Both the position numbers and the translations under genes were made by a program. From Stygiolobus caldivivus (GTDB lineage: Archaea > Thermoproteota > Thermoprotei_A > Sulfolobales > Sulfolobaceae), in assembly GCF_019704315.1 (NCBI RefSeq), contig NZ_AP024597.1, forward strand, positions 496,001-560,000: a DNA stretch of 64,000 nucleotides, given 5' to 3'. The notes under the pieces are model-generated. The model was not told where the DNA came from. It was given only the letters and a program-made list of their open reading frames with translations, and searched no databases. Shown here in pieces: positions 18,101-27,541 of this stretch. How positions within the stretch are numbered: position 1 is the stretch's first letter; every line of letters begins with the position of its first letter.

Positions 18101-18403
18101 ATGGCAAGAAAAATATTGATCGATATAAGTGTAGAACCTATAGGTACTTCATCTACCAGCCTTTCTCCTTACGTAAGAAAAGTTTTTGAGGTCCTTGATA
18201 GACTTGGTCTAAAGTACTATCCTGCTCCTTCAATGACGACTATAGAACTTGAGGATATAACCCAGCTAGGAATAATTCTAAAGGAGATTGGAGACGAATT
18301 AGAAAAAATGGGTGTTAAAAGGATAGTAACCATTATGAAAGTGGACGATAGAAGAGATAAGGAGAATAGCCTTCAGCATAAATTGGAAGTAATTAAAAAG
18401 TAG
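18101..18403 (+). CDS. MTH1187-family (DUF77) thiamine-binding-like protein
   Basis: This 100-residue ferredoxin-like protein belongs to the MTH1187/YkoF-related DUF77 family; members bind thiamine or a similar ligand in a dimer of dimers. Signatures are the [17 protein letters not shown] start and the [11 protein letters not shown] strand. The open frame extends upstream to 17993, but the ATG at 18101 fits the family N-terminus ([13 protein letters not shown]). It overlaps the convergent CBS-domain gene by 11 nt. Confidence 0.88.
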   Translation: MARKILIDISVEPIGTSSTSLSPYVRKVFEVLDRLGLKYYPAPSMTTIELEDITQLGIILKEIGDELEKMGVKRIVTIMKVDDRRDKENSLQHKLEVIKK

Positions 18404-19199
18404 TAGTATATAGTTTCAGTTCTAACAGATATTTTCTGACTTTTTCATCTGTCAAGGCCCTGACAATATCTGTAGTAGTTAATATACCTTTCAACTCGCC
18501 AGATACTCCTACAATAGGTAATCCTTTTACTTTTCTGTTAGCCATTAGTTTTGCAGCGTAATTAAGGTCTTCAAACTCATCCATTATAACTATAGTCGGA
18601 GTCATAACTTCTTTTACTTTTACGCTAATATCTTTTATCTTTAGTACGGGTGCAAGGTAGAGTAAGTCGGTAGTAGTTATAGTGCCGACTATTTTTCCAT
18701 TACTCGTTACGATTAACCTGCTAATATCATTAGTTAGAATAAGATCTAACGCTGCATGTACTGGCGAATTTTCGTCTACAGTAATAGGGTTCTTCGACAT
18801 ATACTCAGATATTTTTTGGACTCCCCTGATAAGACTACCATAATATTGTGATAGATCACTCTTAATTATCATCCCAAGGATTTTTCCGCTATCTGATGTC
18901 ACTATTAACATTGGTTGTTTCTTTTCTATCATTATCTGAGCGGCTTCTATAGGCTCTATTTCGCCCGTAACTGTTACAATATCTTTTCTCATAACTTCCG
19001 ATACATAGACATTATCTAACTCCCTATTACCCATCCTGTTGATGAACTTTAAAGCGTCTTTTTGGCTCACTATACCCAGAGGGTTACCGTTCTCATCTCC
19101 TACTATTAACTTAGGCACGTATTCCATTGTCATTATCTTAACCGTGTGTAAGAGGGAGTCATGCGGTCTTACTACTATAGGCTCTCTGACTATACCCAT
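18393..19199 (-). CDS. Four-CBS-domain protein
   Basis: The 268 residues form four CBS domains, that is two Bateman modules, which bind adenosyl ligands such as ATP, AMP or SAM and act as energy or metabolite sensors. Repeats are marked by the recurring [23 protein letters not shown] and GILTTTDI motifs. No enzymatic domain is attached, so it probably works by contacting other proteins. It is a single gene, divergent from 19249. Confidence 0.9.
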   Translation of the reverse strand: MGIVREPIVVRPHDSLLHTVKIMTMEYVPKLIVGDENGNPLGIVSQKDALKFINRMGNRELDNVYVSEVMRKDIVTVTGEIEPIEAAQIMIEKKQPMLIVTSDSGKILGMIIKSDLSQYYGSLIRGVQKISEYMSKNPITVDENSPVHAALDLILTNDISRLIVTSNGKIVGTITTTDLLYLAPVLKIKDISVKVKEVMTPTIVIMDEFEDLNYAAKLMANRKVKGLPIVGVSGELKGILTTTDIVRALTDEKVRKYLLELKLYTTTF

Positions 19200-19248
19200 G
19201 AATTAAAATAATGAAATTTAAACTCATAAATGCTTAGTATATTATTTG

Positions 19249-19752
19249 ATGGAGAAGTTCAGAGAACTAATTGTTGACCTAGCACTTTCAAAAGAGATAA
19301 ATAACTATGAAGAGATATTGGAAGAAGGACGAAAAAAGAGAGATAGTTGTGTATATTTAATAGATAATACTTGTTCAAGATATATAATAAAAAAAGATTC
19401 AATTTTAGTTGAATGGATAGATAAAAACCATAGAGCTACTCCTCATCCTCTTCTATGTTATATTTGCCCCTATTACTCCATCAGAGAAGAGGATAAAAGG
19501 GATGTTTTAGACATCTTCGATTTGTATTTATACTATGAGAACGAGAAAGAAGCCGTTGAGAGGGAACTACTATTTCTCGATAGAAGATATGATGAAAACC
19601 CCTTTCAACTCCCTGTCAAAAGACGTAGAGAAGATCTCATTATTTTCCTAGAAGATATAAACCAAAAAATAAATATAATTAAAAGAGTAATTAAGATGGA
19701 AAGTAATGACGTAAAGGATATTAGCACTAAAGATGAAGGGTCAACGGTATGA
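19249..19752 (+). CDS. Uncharacterised protein with conserved cysteines
   Basis: This 167-residue soluble protein has a helical, acidic and lysine-rich composition. It has a Cys set, DSCVYLIDNTC and LLCYICPYY, that could bind Zn or an Fe-S cluster. I do not recognise a family. A TTG precedes the ATG at 19249; the ATG was chosen. A strong inverted repeat lies 39 nt downstream of its stop. Confidence 0.65.
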   Translation: MEKFRELIVDLALSKEINNYEEILEEGRKKRDSCVYLIDNTCSRYIIKKDSILVEWIDKNHRATPHPLLCYICPYYSIREEDKRDVLDIFDLYLYYENEKEAVERELLFLDRRYDENPFQLPVKRRREDLIIFLEDINQKINIIKRVIKMESNDVKDISTKDEGSTV

Positions 19753-19790
19753 AGTGAATGGTAAATGTGTGGTGTTACCTATCAATTCGG

Positions 19791-19832
19791 ACCTCTGGTC
19801 ATCGCAAGGCTTATACCTAAGCTCCCAGAGGT
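19791..19832. other. Two-part inverted repeat, candidate structured RNA
   Basis: ACCTCTGG (19791-19798) pairs perfectly with CCAGAGGT (19825-19832). Inside it, GCTTA (19809-19813) pairs with TAAGC (19818-19822) around a 4-nt loop. The stretch is more G+C rich than the rest of the gap 19753-20052, in which I see nothing else besides the Fur promoter. It may be a 3'-end structure of the gene upstream or a small RNA. Confidence 0.5.
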
Positions 19833-20052
19833 GATCCTGCCTACCTATATTTTGTGTAAAATGGGCTTTATTTAATTTACATGATATCGTGTCGTTACTT
19901 TTATTAGATGAATGGTAAACTTATACAAAGAATGATAAGTAATTTTTCTATTAAATAAATAATTTAGAAGACGTAATACATGATAGTAAATACAGAATAC
20001 ACTACATTATGTAAATAATTTTTAAATTGCTTTGTGTTAATAGTAACTACTT

Positions 20053-20475
20053 GTGGAATTAGATTTAGCAAACCTATTAAGGCAAAAAGGCCTGAAAGTA
20101 ACTCCTCAAAGACTCTCTATACTAAAACTCTTATATACTGGTGGGCATTTTAACGGTGAGCAAATATATAACGAGCTTAAGAAATCAGAGCCTAGCATAA
20201 GTCTATCCACTGTATATAATGCGCTAAATACACTAGAAAAAGCTGGTTTGTTAAACTCATTTGAGGTTAATGGTATTACTTGGTATGAGATAAAAAGAGA
20301 CTTACATGTAAACGTATTTTGTGAAGATTCGGATCAGATAGTTGATGTAGACGTAGATTTGGAGGAGTTGTATAAAAAACTTAATGAGAAAGGGATTAAT
20401 GTAAAATCCCTTAACGTAGTGGTTACAGCTGAATGTTCTAAGCTTTTGAGAGAACATCAATTAAATACTTCTTAA
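20053..20475 (+). CDS. Fur-family transcriptional regulator
   Basis: This 140-residue repressor has the Fur winged helix: [20 protein letters not shown], the [11 protein letters not shown] helix and the recognition segment [16 protein letters not shown]. The dimerisation and metal domain is reduced: in place of the usual HHH-x-CxxC motif it reads LHVNVFC followed by EDSD, and only one further Cys (AECS) remains, so the structural Zn(Cys)4 site is missing. It starts with GTG, with a T/A-rich TATA-like element about 28 nt upstream. Its 3' end overlaps the convergent nucleoside hydrolase by 38 nt. Confidence 0.88.
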   Translation: MELDLANLLRQKGLKVTPQRLSILKLLYTGGHFNGEQIYNELKKSEPSISLSTVYNALNTLEKAGLLNSFEVNGITWYEIKRDLHVNVFCEDSDQIVDVDVDLEELYKKLNEKGINVKSLNVVVTAECSKLLREHQLNTS

Positions 20476-21361
20476 ATTTAATAGAATCAGCCTTAGTTAT
20501 TATTTCGACTTTTGTTTCACTGTTCGTTAAATTGTACCAATCTATTAACATAGCTCCTCTTGACTTACCACATGTTTCTACATCTACACTTTTCTTAACA
20601 GATCCGAGAACTAGTGTATTGTCATAGGCTATTGTAACTGTTAATGAGTCGGGGTGCACACTACCTGGTGATCCAACTTTTTTAGAATACTCTCTTAAGA
20701 TCTCATTCACTTTTACAAAAAAGTTTGAACGTTTAGTATTTAAGGCACTTATTTTCTCCCATTCATCATCAGTGATGGTTGCAGATTCCTCCGTAACTTC
20801 CCAAGGCACAAGGGTTATATTGAAACCGCCATTAATTACTATTTTTGCAGCCTCAGGGTCTACCCAGAAATTAAATTCGGCTATTTCAGTGGTATTTCCC
20901 TTGGTAAATGCACCTCCCATAATCCATACTTTTTTGATTCTATTCACTATTGAAGGATCCTTAAGGTAAGCTAGAGCGAGGTTAGTTAATGGTGATACAG
21001 CCAAGACTTCTAATTCACAACAATACTTCTTGGACAATTCTATTATAGCATCACTAGCAAACTTGTTCTCAGGTTTTTTAGAAGGCGTAGGTATATCCCA
21101 TCTTCCCATCCCCTTTTCGCCGTGTACTTCTTCTACGGTCCTCCATACACCCATTATAGGCCTTTGTGCCCCAAGAAATACTGGGACATCTTCACGCCCA
21201 AGATATTCTAAGGTAAAAAGAGCATTTTTAACTTCATGTTCAAATTTTACATTACCTGAGACAATAGTAACTCCTATAACATCAAAAAAGTCTAAAGACA
21301 TCATCAGGGCAATTGTATCATCACTCGCAGTATCTGTATCAAAAATAACTTTTCTCTTCAT
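20438..21361 (-). CDS. Nucleoside hydrolase (inosine-uridine preferring family)
   Basis: The enzyme splits the N-glycosidic bond of ribonucleosides to ribose and free base, for salvage. The Ca2+-binding [12 protein letters not shown] motif is at residues 7-18; the second metal Asp is probably in the later [10 protein letters not shown]. The [10 protein letters not shown] stretch and VWIMGGAF are also typical. At 307 residues it is full length. Purine or pyrimidine preference cannot be read safely. Confidence 0.92.
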   Translation of the reverse strand: MKRKVIFDTDTASDDTIALMMSLDFFDVIGVTIVSGNVKFEHEVKNALFTLEYLGREDVPVFLGAQRPIMGVWRTVEEVHGEKGMGRWDIPTPSKKPENKFASDAIIELSKKYCCELEVLAVSPLTNLALAYLKDPSIVNRIKKVWIMGGAFTKGNTTEIAEFNFWVDPEAAKIVINGGFNITLVPWEVTEESATITDDEWEKISALNTKRSNFFVKVNEILREYSKKVGSPGSVHPDSLTVTIAYDNTLVLGSVKKSVDVETCGKSRGAMLIDWYNLTNSETKVEIITKADSIKFKKYLIDVLSKA

Positions 21362-21953
21362 ATTTCATTTTATACTTTTAGTGTTTGATTTAAACTTATT
21401 TTGTCTTGATAGTTGAGAGGTTAACCCTTAATTTCTTGTAAAAATTGTCTTAACTATTAATATAATTTAATATCTAATATTTACATTATTCTGTTAATAT
21501 CTTTAAGTTAATACTAATTGCATAGTGGTTATAATAAGGAACTTTCACAGACCTTGGGTCTTTCACGGCTCCTTTGCGATTTCTATTTGTCTAAATATAA
21601 TTAGATTAAAACTATTAAATATATATTAAAAGCAATAATTAATACATAGTACATGTAAAGAGCACAAGATGACGGGTTATTAACTTAGTTTATCCAGTGA
21701 TCTTATGTATACTATATTACTTATGCATTGAATTATACTAATTTAACAGAGAAAATTACAATTCACAAAGAATCCTTGATCGCCTTGCAGTAAGTTTCAT
21801 ATCTTGTACTCTAAGTCCAGTTTTTTACCACTCTATTAAGATTAAAATAGGTTTACCTTACCTTTTTACCCTATTTATTCTATACGTATTAATAATATTC
21901 ATTTCTAATTATTGATGAAAATATTTTTAAGGTTAGATAATGTATTATGATTA
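21362..21953. other. AT-rich intergenic region without recognised gene
   Basis: This 592-nt gap between the divergent nucleoside hydrolase and SMC-like genes has no open frame of note on either strand. It holds a short motif where CTTTCAC occurs twice (21542-21548 and 21560-21566) around GACC-TTG-GGTC (21550-21560). A TATA-like run at about 21927-21933 is suitable for the gene at 21954. I see no guide RNA boxes. Confidence 0.5.
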
Positions 21954-23702
21954 ATGCAAGTTAGGCTTTATAATGTAGGTGGAATTAACAGAGAGTTAAA
22001 TCTCTCTATAAAGAAGGGTATAACTGTATACGAAGCACCAAATGCTTACGGTAAGACATCTTTAGCGAGATCTCTGATTTCCCTATTGACTTCTGAGATA
22101 ACAGCTGAGGACCTGCTAAATGTATTTAGTGACGAAGGTTATATAGAAGCCGAGATAGAGGGTAAAATTTATTACAGAAGATTTAAGAGGATAAAAAATA
22201 GGATTGAAGAGGATAAAAAATTATATATGGACGATAAGAATGCGCTCCTCTTATCGTATTTTTCGCCAGAAAATCAGTTAGTAGCTAGGATATTGATGGG
22301 AGACGAAAATATAGAGTGGTTTATTTCAGCCGCGGCTAAGATAGACGAGATCAAAAAGAAGAGAGAAAACTTACAGTTTAAGCTTGGAGAAATAAAGGCA
22401 GAATATGAGGAATATCAGAAAAAATATAATGAAGCAGAAAATTATATGAAACAACTAGAGGTTATTAACCAACAATTAGAGAAATTAGAAAAGGATAAGG
22501 AAAGTATAAAAATAAACACAGAAAATAGTATAAAAATAACGAGGAGAAATAGGTTAGAGGATCTAGAAAAAAGATTAGAAGTAAGGCAAAAAGAACTGAA
22601 AGAAAAGGAAGCTAAGGTTAAAAAAATAGAGAAAGAAATAGAGGACTTGAAGAAAACGGTAAGTACAATACCTAAAGAAAACATACTAAAAGAAGTTGAA
22701 CAGCTTAACGCGAGTTTACAAAACCTAAATTCAAGAAAGTATAACCTTGATGTGGACTATAGAATGTTAGGCAGGGTATTAGATGAAATAAAAGAGGCAA
22801 ATGAAAGACATCTCTCAGTATGTTACGTGTGCGGACATGAAGTGGATCCCTCCATATGGAAAGGAAGGCTGGATACTATAAAGAAAGAATTAACAGAAGT
22901 AACTAGGCAAAGAGATGAAATTACAAAAGAAATAAACAGCATTCAAGCTAAAATAAATGAACTCAACACTAAGCTCAGAGAAATAGAAAAATACGAGCAA
23001 TTAATTACAAATAAACAGAAAGACCTTGAGCAACAAAAATTAGAAATAAGTGAGATACAAAAATCTATAGAAACACTACTAAGACAGATAAGAGAACTTA
23101 AAGAGAAAATAGAAGAATTAGACACTAAGGAACCGTCCTCTAACGGTGAGAGTGATATAGACAGACGTATTAGAGAACTGAGAGAGCAAAGAAGTAACAT
23201 AGAACTAGAATTACAAAGGATAGGGATACCTAGGAAGATAATGGAAGAACTACAGAGTTATAGAAAGAACATAAAAGAACTAGAGGAACAAATATCGAAT
23301 TTAGATAGAGAATATATCAGGAGACTTACAGTAGTAAAAGACACGTTCAGCAGTCTAGCTAATACTATAATGAAAGACTTAGAGTTTAGTTATACAGCTG
23401 AAATAGATGAGAAATATCGGATCACTATCAAAAAGGAAGGTACTAAGATGGACTTGAAAAAGCTGTCTACATCAGAAAAAACAGCAATAGCTTTAGTCCT
23501 TGTCTTAATAGGGTTAAAAGAGTACTTCAAGAGCCCATTCTTCATTATAGATGAATCATTTATGACATTTGACCAAAAGAGATTTGAAAAAATTAAGAAG
23601 TACTTAAGCGGTATCGTGGACTATACTATAATAACGAGAAGTAATGAGACAGTGCAATTCAGAAATGAAAGAGTATTAGAAACCAGTCAAGTTATTACAT
23701 AA
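21954..23702 (+). CDS. SMC/Rad50-like ATPase with zinc-hook motif (coalescin candidate)
   Basis: This is a second SMC-superfamily protein, 582 residues. The N-terminal Walker A is APNAYGKTS near residue 30. Two long coiled-coil arms flank a CYVC hook near residues 289-292. The C-terminus has a degenerate signature LSTSEKTA, Walker B FFIIDES and a D-loop region. It lacks an Mre11 partner and is half the length of Rad50. Sulfolobales have an SMC-like protein, coalescin (ClsN), that shapes chromosome compartments; this gene fits that description and the archaea-specific SMC-related family, but I cannot prove orthology. It stands alone with long empty flanks. Confidence 0.8.
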   Translation: MQVRLYNVGGINRELNLSIKKGITVYEAPNAYGKTSLARSLISLLTSEITAEDLLNVFSDEGYIEAEIEGKIYYRRFKRIKNRIEEDKKLYMDDKNALLLSYFSPENQLVARILMGDENIEWFISAAAKIDEIKKKRENLQFKLGEIKAEYEEYQKKYNEAENYMKQLEVINQQLEKLEKDKESIKINTENSIKITRRNRLEDLEKRLEVRQKELKEKEAKVKKIEKEIEDLKKTVSTIPKENILKEVEQLNASLQNLNSRKYNLDVDYRMLGRVLDEIKEANERHLSVCYVCGHEVDPSIWKGRLDTIKKELTEVTRQRDEITKEINSIQAKINELNTKLREIEKYEQLITNKQKDLEQQKLEISEIQKSIETLLRQIRELKEKIEELDTKEPSSNGESDIDRRIRELREQRSNIELELQRIGIPRKIMEELQSYRKNIKELEEQISNLDREYIRRLTVVKDTFSSLANTIMKDLEFSYTAEIDEKYRITIKKEGTKMDLKKLSTSEKTAIALVLVLIGLKEYFKSPFFIIDESFMTFDQKRFEKIKKYLSGIVDYTIITRSNETVQFRNERVLETSQVIT

Positions 23703-24066
23703 TTTTAACATTTTAAGTTTAATGAAACATATTATATAATATTTAATTCAAGTTAAGATCCTTCTTTAAAGTATGAGGTAACTAGATTTAATTTCATATT
23801 TATAGCGGGCATCGGTTTTTCATTGTGATTTTTATTGTGAACTGTAACATTCATGTTTGAATTAGTATAATTTAGAATGCAAATAATACCTAACAAACGT
23901 GTTTTATAACTTTTTACTTTATATAGTTATTCGCATTAATTACACATTAAACACGCTCACGTATTAAAGATGAATAAAATTGAGAAAAATTACCAAATTA
24001 TAAAGCATTATAATTCTTTTTAAGAATTAAAATATATAATTATAATTAGAATAAACCTTTTAGCAA
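23703..24066. other. AT-rich intergenic region, nothing recognised
   Basis: This 364-nt gap lies between the 3' ends of two convergent genes. I found no credible open frame, guide RNA box series or strong hairpin on either strand. Confidence 0.5.
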
Positions 24067-24414
24067 TTAAACATTATTAGCATTTAGCTCTGGCGACCAA
24101 GGAACATCTAGCTCTTTCATGAGTAGCTTATTTAGATCAGTCCTTATAGCTTCCTCCACCTCTGGCGGTATATTATCGATCTGCGTAAACCAACCTACCA
24201 TGGCCATCATACCTAACTCCTCAGCTTTTTGTTTTAACCATAGAGCTACTGCTAAACCAGCTTTTGTTGGTTTAAATAACACAATTGACGCACCTATAGA
24301 GGAACTTGCTATTTTTATAGCATGTTTAGAAACTGTCTTCCATCTCGTCTTGGTAATAATCTTAACCAGCTCCTTAGCTCTGTCTCTTTCACCGATCGCA
24401 TAGAATATTATCAT
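24067..24414 (-). CDS. Uncharacterised small protein
   Basis: This 115-residue protein begins with a beta strand (MIIFYAIG) followed by amphipathic helices, including GASIVLFKPTKAGLAVALWL, a pattern of a small alpha/beta fold. It has no Cys. I do not recognise its family. It lies 33 nt downstream of the CBS/zinc-ribbon gene on the same strand and may be co-transcribed with it. Confidence 0.6.
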   Translation of the reverse strand: MIIFYAIGERDRAKELVKIITKTRWKTVSKHAIKIASSSIGASIVLFKPTKAGLAVALWLKQKAEELGMMAMVGWFTQIDNIPPEVEEAIRTDLNKLLMKELDVPWSPELNANNV

Positions 24415-24447
24415 AAAATAAAGTAATGAATACTAAACTAATAAAAT

Positions 24448-24942
24448 TTACCCAGAGCCAGTGCCACACCCACAATATCCATATTCGTCTATCTCCATTC
24501 CACACACCGGGCAAGTGTACCCAGTTCCCTTCACTTCCGATGCCTCCTTTCTAAATTGAAATACATGAGGGTCTAACATAGACCTAACTAAATCCCTTAT
24601 GCTTACAATTCCCACGATCTTACCGTCCTTTCCTAATATCGGTAGGTGTCTGAATCCGTGATCCAGCATAACTTCCAACGCATCTATAATATCTGTGTCC
24701 TCCGTTACACCCAAAACGTTTCGTGTCATATAATCGGAAACTTTAGCGTCTATCTTTTTATCTGCAACAACTCTTACTAGATCTCTTTCAGTTATTATAC
24801 CTACAACTTTCTCGCTACTATCAATTACTATAAGAGCGCCTATATTATGTTCACTGAGCTCTTTTGCTGCTACTGAAATGGGATCCGTATCTTTAACAAC
24901 ATGAACTACTTTGTTTCCAATAATTCCTACTTTTGCTTCCAT
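24448..24942 (-). CDS. CBS-pair protein with C-terminal zinc ribbon
   Basis: The 164 residues hold two CBS domains (one Bateman module), seen in GIITERDLVRVV and GIVSIRDLVRSM, and a C-terminal rubredoxin-like knuckle CPVC followed by CGC. Such proteins sense adenine nucleotides and may bind RNA or protein partners through the metal knuckle. The stop falls just after GCGTGSG, so the second half of the ribbon is short. Confidence 0.88.
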   Translation of the reverse strand: MEAKVGIIGNKVVHVVKDTDPISVAAKELSEHNIGALIVIDSSEKVVGIITERDLVRVVADKKIDAKVSDYMTRNVLGVTEDTDIIDALEVMLDHGFRHLPILGKDGKIVGIVSIRDLVRSMLDPHVFQFRKEASEVKGTGYTCPVCGMEIDEYGYCGCGTGSG

Positions 24943-25041
24943 AAGATATTATTTATAAGATGATACTCATAAATCTTATCCTCATTTTTCTAGGTAAATT
25001 CTAGTAACATGTTATCACTACCTTCACTGGTACGCCCAGCT

Positions 25042-25067
25042 GTTTTATAATGTTGATATTATAAAAC
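25042..25067. repeat. AT-rich inverted repeat
   Basis: GTTTTATAAT (25042-25051) and ATTATAAAAC (25058-25067) are a perfect 10-bp inverted repeat with a 6-nt loop. It lies in the divergent intergenic region 24943-25218. The same gap contains a perfect 12-bp palindrome CTTTACGTAAAG at 25140-25151, an operator-like site. The TATA element of the gene at 25219 lies near 25193-25203. Confidence 0.5.
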
Positions 25068-25218
25068 GTAAAATTTAATCCTTAGGGATTGCATTTAGTC
25101 AGATACTAAAGGTAGGCTTTGCTATCTCATTTGTTTCGGCTTTACGTAAAGGAAACCGTTACCTTTATAAGCTGACCTTATAAAACACGGCAATTTTTAA
25201 ATATTTAAAGATAACAGT

Positions 25219-25842
25219 ATGGACATGGTAGTATTAGTATTTATTAGACACGCTCAATCCGTCTCTAATTTAAATAGAATTCTCTCTGACGATATTAATA
25301 AATACCCTTTAACTGATGAAGGAAGGCAACAGGCTAAGGAAGTAGCCAAAGAATTGAGAAAACTCAATAGTATTAATAAACTCTTTAGTAGTCCTATCTT
25401 AAGGGCATATCAAACTGCAACTATCATAGGCGAAGAAATAGGCTTAGTACCTATAATAGATGATAGACTCAGAGAGAGAGAATTGGGTGAGTTAAACAAC
25501 TTAAAGATAGATGAAATACACAATTGGAGGATTAAAGTATATAGAAGAGAACTCCCATCTAAGGGACTCGAACCTTGGGAGATATTAATGAAAAGAATAG
25601 CAAACTTTGTAGAAGATATTGTAGAAAACGAAAAAGGGATAATAATAGCGGTCAGCCATTATGACCCTATCAGGGCTTTTTTATCGCATATATTAGATTT
25701 AGATGACATAGGATCGTGGGGGATTTCATTACCAAATGCTAGTATAAGTATTATAAAGTGCGAGAGCATAGACACAAAAAAATGCAAAATATTAGCTATA
25801 GGAACACCGATTCTGACAAGTGAAATATTATCTAAATTCTAG
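25219..25842 (+). CDS. Histidine phosphatase family (phosphoglycerate-mutase-like) protein
   Basis: The catalytic motif is RHAQS near residue 11, with LTDEGRQQA, the SSPILRAYQTA arginine and the second His in VSHYDPIRA. These define the histidine phosphatase superfamily, which works through a phospho-His. The 207-residue size suits a small-molecule phosphatase or a cofactor-dependent mutase; the substrate is unknown. The first ATG was used; a second lies two codons on. It overlaps the convergent dtdA gene by 15 nt. Confidence 0.88.
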   Translation: MDMVVLVFIRHAQSVSNLNRILSDDINKYPLTDEGRQQAKEVAKELRKLNSINKLFSSPILRAYQTATIIGEEIGLVPIIDDRLRERELGELNNLKIDEIHNWRIKVYRRELPSKGLEPWEILMKRIANFVEDIVENEKGIIIAVSHYDPIRAFLSHILDLDDIGSWGISLPNASISIIKCESIDTKKCKILAIGTPILTSEILSKF

Positions 25843-26559
25843 CTTTATTTTACTATTAATCCTTTGAATAGTTTCTATTATCCTATTCCTTGTAGTTGAG
25901 TTCACGTTATCAAAAATAACTTTATCAATAGGTTGTATTGTGTTTGAGATTAATTGAAAGACCACATCGGGTGTAATTGAGTCAAGGTAATACTTAGAAA
26001 TCACATGAGAGATACATTTAGTTATACTAACCTTAGAAAAATAAGGAGTATAATGAGTACCTCCTAGCCCCGCTACTACTTCTTCACATTCAGTATTTCC
26101 CAGATTATCAACCGCCCTTAACGTAGCTTCCACCATAGCCCTTACAAGACCCTCATTCTCCCAATATCTTTTATCGCTCCCTATCTCGACAAAAACGACC
26201 GGATGCACCTGATAAGTGGGGCCGTGATGCGTCGCTTCTATAGCTTTTTTAATATTAGTTTGTAATAACGAGATTTCTCTATATATAGAAGTTAATAGTC
26301 TAGGGAAGGCTACACCTAGTCTGTAGGGCTCCCCACCCAATACATTAGGACCCGGGTTTCCGGGGTAATGTACCGTAAACGAAGGAGTATTTGTAGAACT
26401 TTCGTGCCTAGAAAATATAACAATAGCATCACCCTTATCATATTTAAAGTCGATCACGTCTTCTTCAATTTCCTCAAATTTATAGCCTAATTTTTTTATC
26501 GTCAAGCCTACCGGGTCTTTGAGTGAAATGAGAAAGTTGACCTTCATACTTCCTATCAT
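25828..26559 (-). CDS. dtdA: D-aminoacyl-tRNA deacylase
   Basis: DtdA removes D-amino acids mischarged onto tRNA and protects translation. The archaeal/plant-type family is recognised by FSRHESSTNTPSFTVHYPGN near residues 50-70, the ATHHGPTYQVHPVVFVEIGS stretch near 110-130 and GGTHYTPYFSK. The 243 residues are full length. Its start overlaps the stop of the upstream FAD oxidoreductase by 4 nt, so the two form an operon. Confidence 0.94.
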   Translation of the reverse strand: MIGSMKVNFLISLKDPVGLTIKKLGYKFEEIEEDVIDFKYDKGDAIVIFSRHESSTNTPSFTVHYPGNPGPNVLGGEPYRLGVAFPRLLTSIYREISLLQTNIKKAIEATHHGPTYQVHPVVFVEIGSDKRYWENEGLVRAMVEATLRAVDNLGNTECEEVVAGLGGTHYTPYFSKVSITKCISHVISKYYLDSITPDVVFQLISNTIQPIDKVIFDNVNSTTRNRIIETIQRINSKIKLEFR

Positions 26560-27473
26560 CTAGGTAAATAGCTAATAGCTTCATCTATTATAAAAGGAGT
26601 CATAGCTAACCCAAACCTATAACCTGTTACCAGGACTGCGTTATCAGCAACCTTCTCTAATACGTACTTTCTCCTGCTAGATGCTGTCCTAAATCCTACC
26701 GATATCGATAACGTGTTACTCAGAGGGTATATAGAGCTTACTACATTAAGAGCATCAATAACCTTTTCATAATTTATTCTACCATCTGATGATTTCTCAG
26801 TATCTGAACTGATTAAAACATTTCCAGAATTATCCCGTAGAAATATTTTCCCCTTATAAAATATAATGGTGTTTAAATTGAAGGAAGACCTAGATATAAC
26901 CAGATGACCCTTATATATTTCTAGGTCTGGGATGTTGAATAGTTTATGTGTCATATAGCCTGGAGCAAATATGACATTGCCTTCAACACTTACCCTCTCA
27001 CCTGAAGATAATTCTAACTCTGTTATTTTACCGCTCTCCTTCTTGAAGGCAATTACTTCGCCTTGAATTATTTTAGAATTTATTTTCCTTAAGAGGTCTC
27101 GCCCATCTATGAAAAGACCTTCCTCATAATAATATAGCATGGTATTGCTTGGAAAACTAACTTCACTTTCAATTTTTTTCGCATCATCATAGGAAATCCT
27201 CTTTCCTATCTCTTTGTCAGATATTATACCAGTCCTTTTGAACTTAACATTGTATTTTTCGCATAGTTTGATGTAGTATTTAATTGAATGTAAACACTTT
27301 TCAAGAAGGTCACCGCATAGAGGCGGGATCACAGTCCATACACTCTGGTTAGAGTTTAACTTATTAAAAGACCCCTCTTTATCAATGACTTTAACTTCAT
27401 GTCCTTTTTCTAGCATCTTCTCCTTTGCAATTGCACCTACTATCCCACTACCTACAATAATTGTTTCAGCCAT
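26556..27473 (-). CDS. FAD-dependent oxidoreductase, D-amino-acid-oxidase-like fold
   Basis: The 305 residues start with the FAD-binding IIVGSGIVGA dinucleotide loop and EVKVIDKEG, and end with VTGYRFGLAMTPF, the usual C-terminal FAD contact in the DAO/glycine-oxidase superfamily. It is shorter than most members (about 370), mainly in the substrate domain. Its coupling with dtdA, which deals with D-amino acids on tRNA, makes D-amino-acid oxidation an appealing inference, but the substrate is not determined by the sequence. Confidence 0.78.
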   Translation of the reverse strand: MAETIIVGSGIVGAIAKEKMLEKGHEVKVIDKEGSFNKLNSNQSVWTVIPPLCGDLLEKCLHSIKYYIKLCEKYNVKFKRTGIISDKEIGKRISYDDAKKIESEVSFPSNTMLYYYEEGLFIDGRDLLRKINSKIIQGEVIAFKKESGKITELELSSGERVSVEGNVIFAPGYMTHKLFNIPDLEIYKGHLVISRSSFNLNTIIFYKGKIFLRDNSGNVLISSDTEKSSDGRINYEKVIDALNVVSSIYPLSNTLSISVGFRTASSRRKYVLEKVADNAVLVTGYRFGLAMTPFIIDEAISYLPR

Positions 27474-27541
27474 TCTATCATTTTTAAAAATTAGATAAAA
27501 TAAATTTTTTAAAGTGTGGGAAAGATTGTATATAGATTGTT

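Noticed and set aside
21542-21566. CTTTCAC direct repeat as a possible CRISPR remnant
   Set aside because: Only two 7-nt copies 11 nt apart, with no repeat-spacer periodicity; Sulfolobales repeats are about 24-25 nt.
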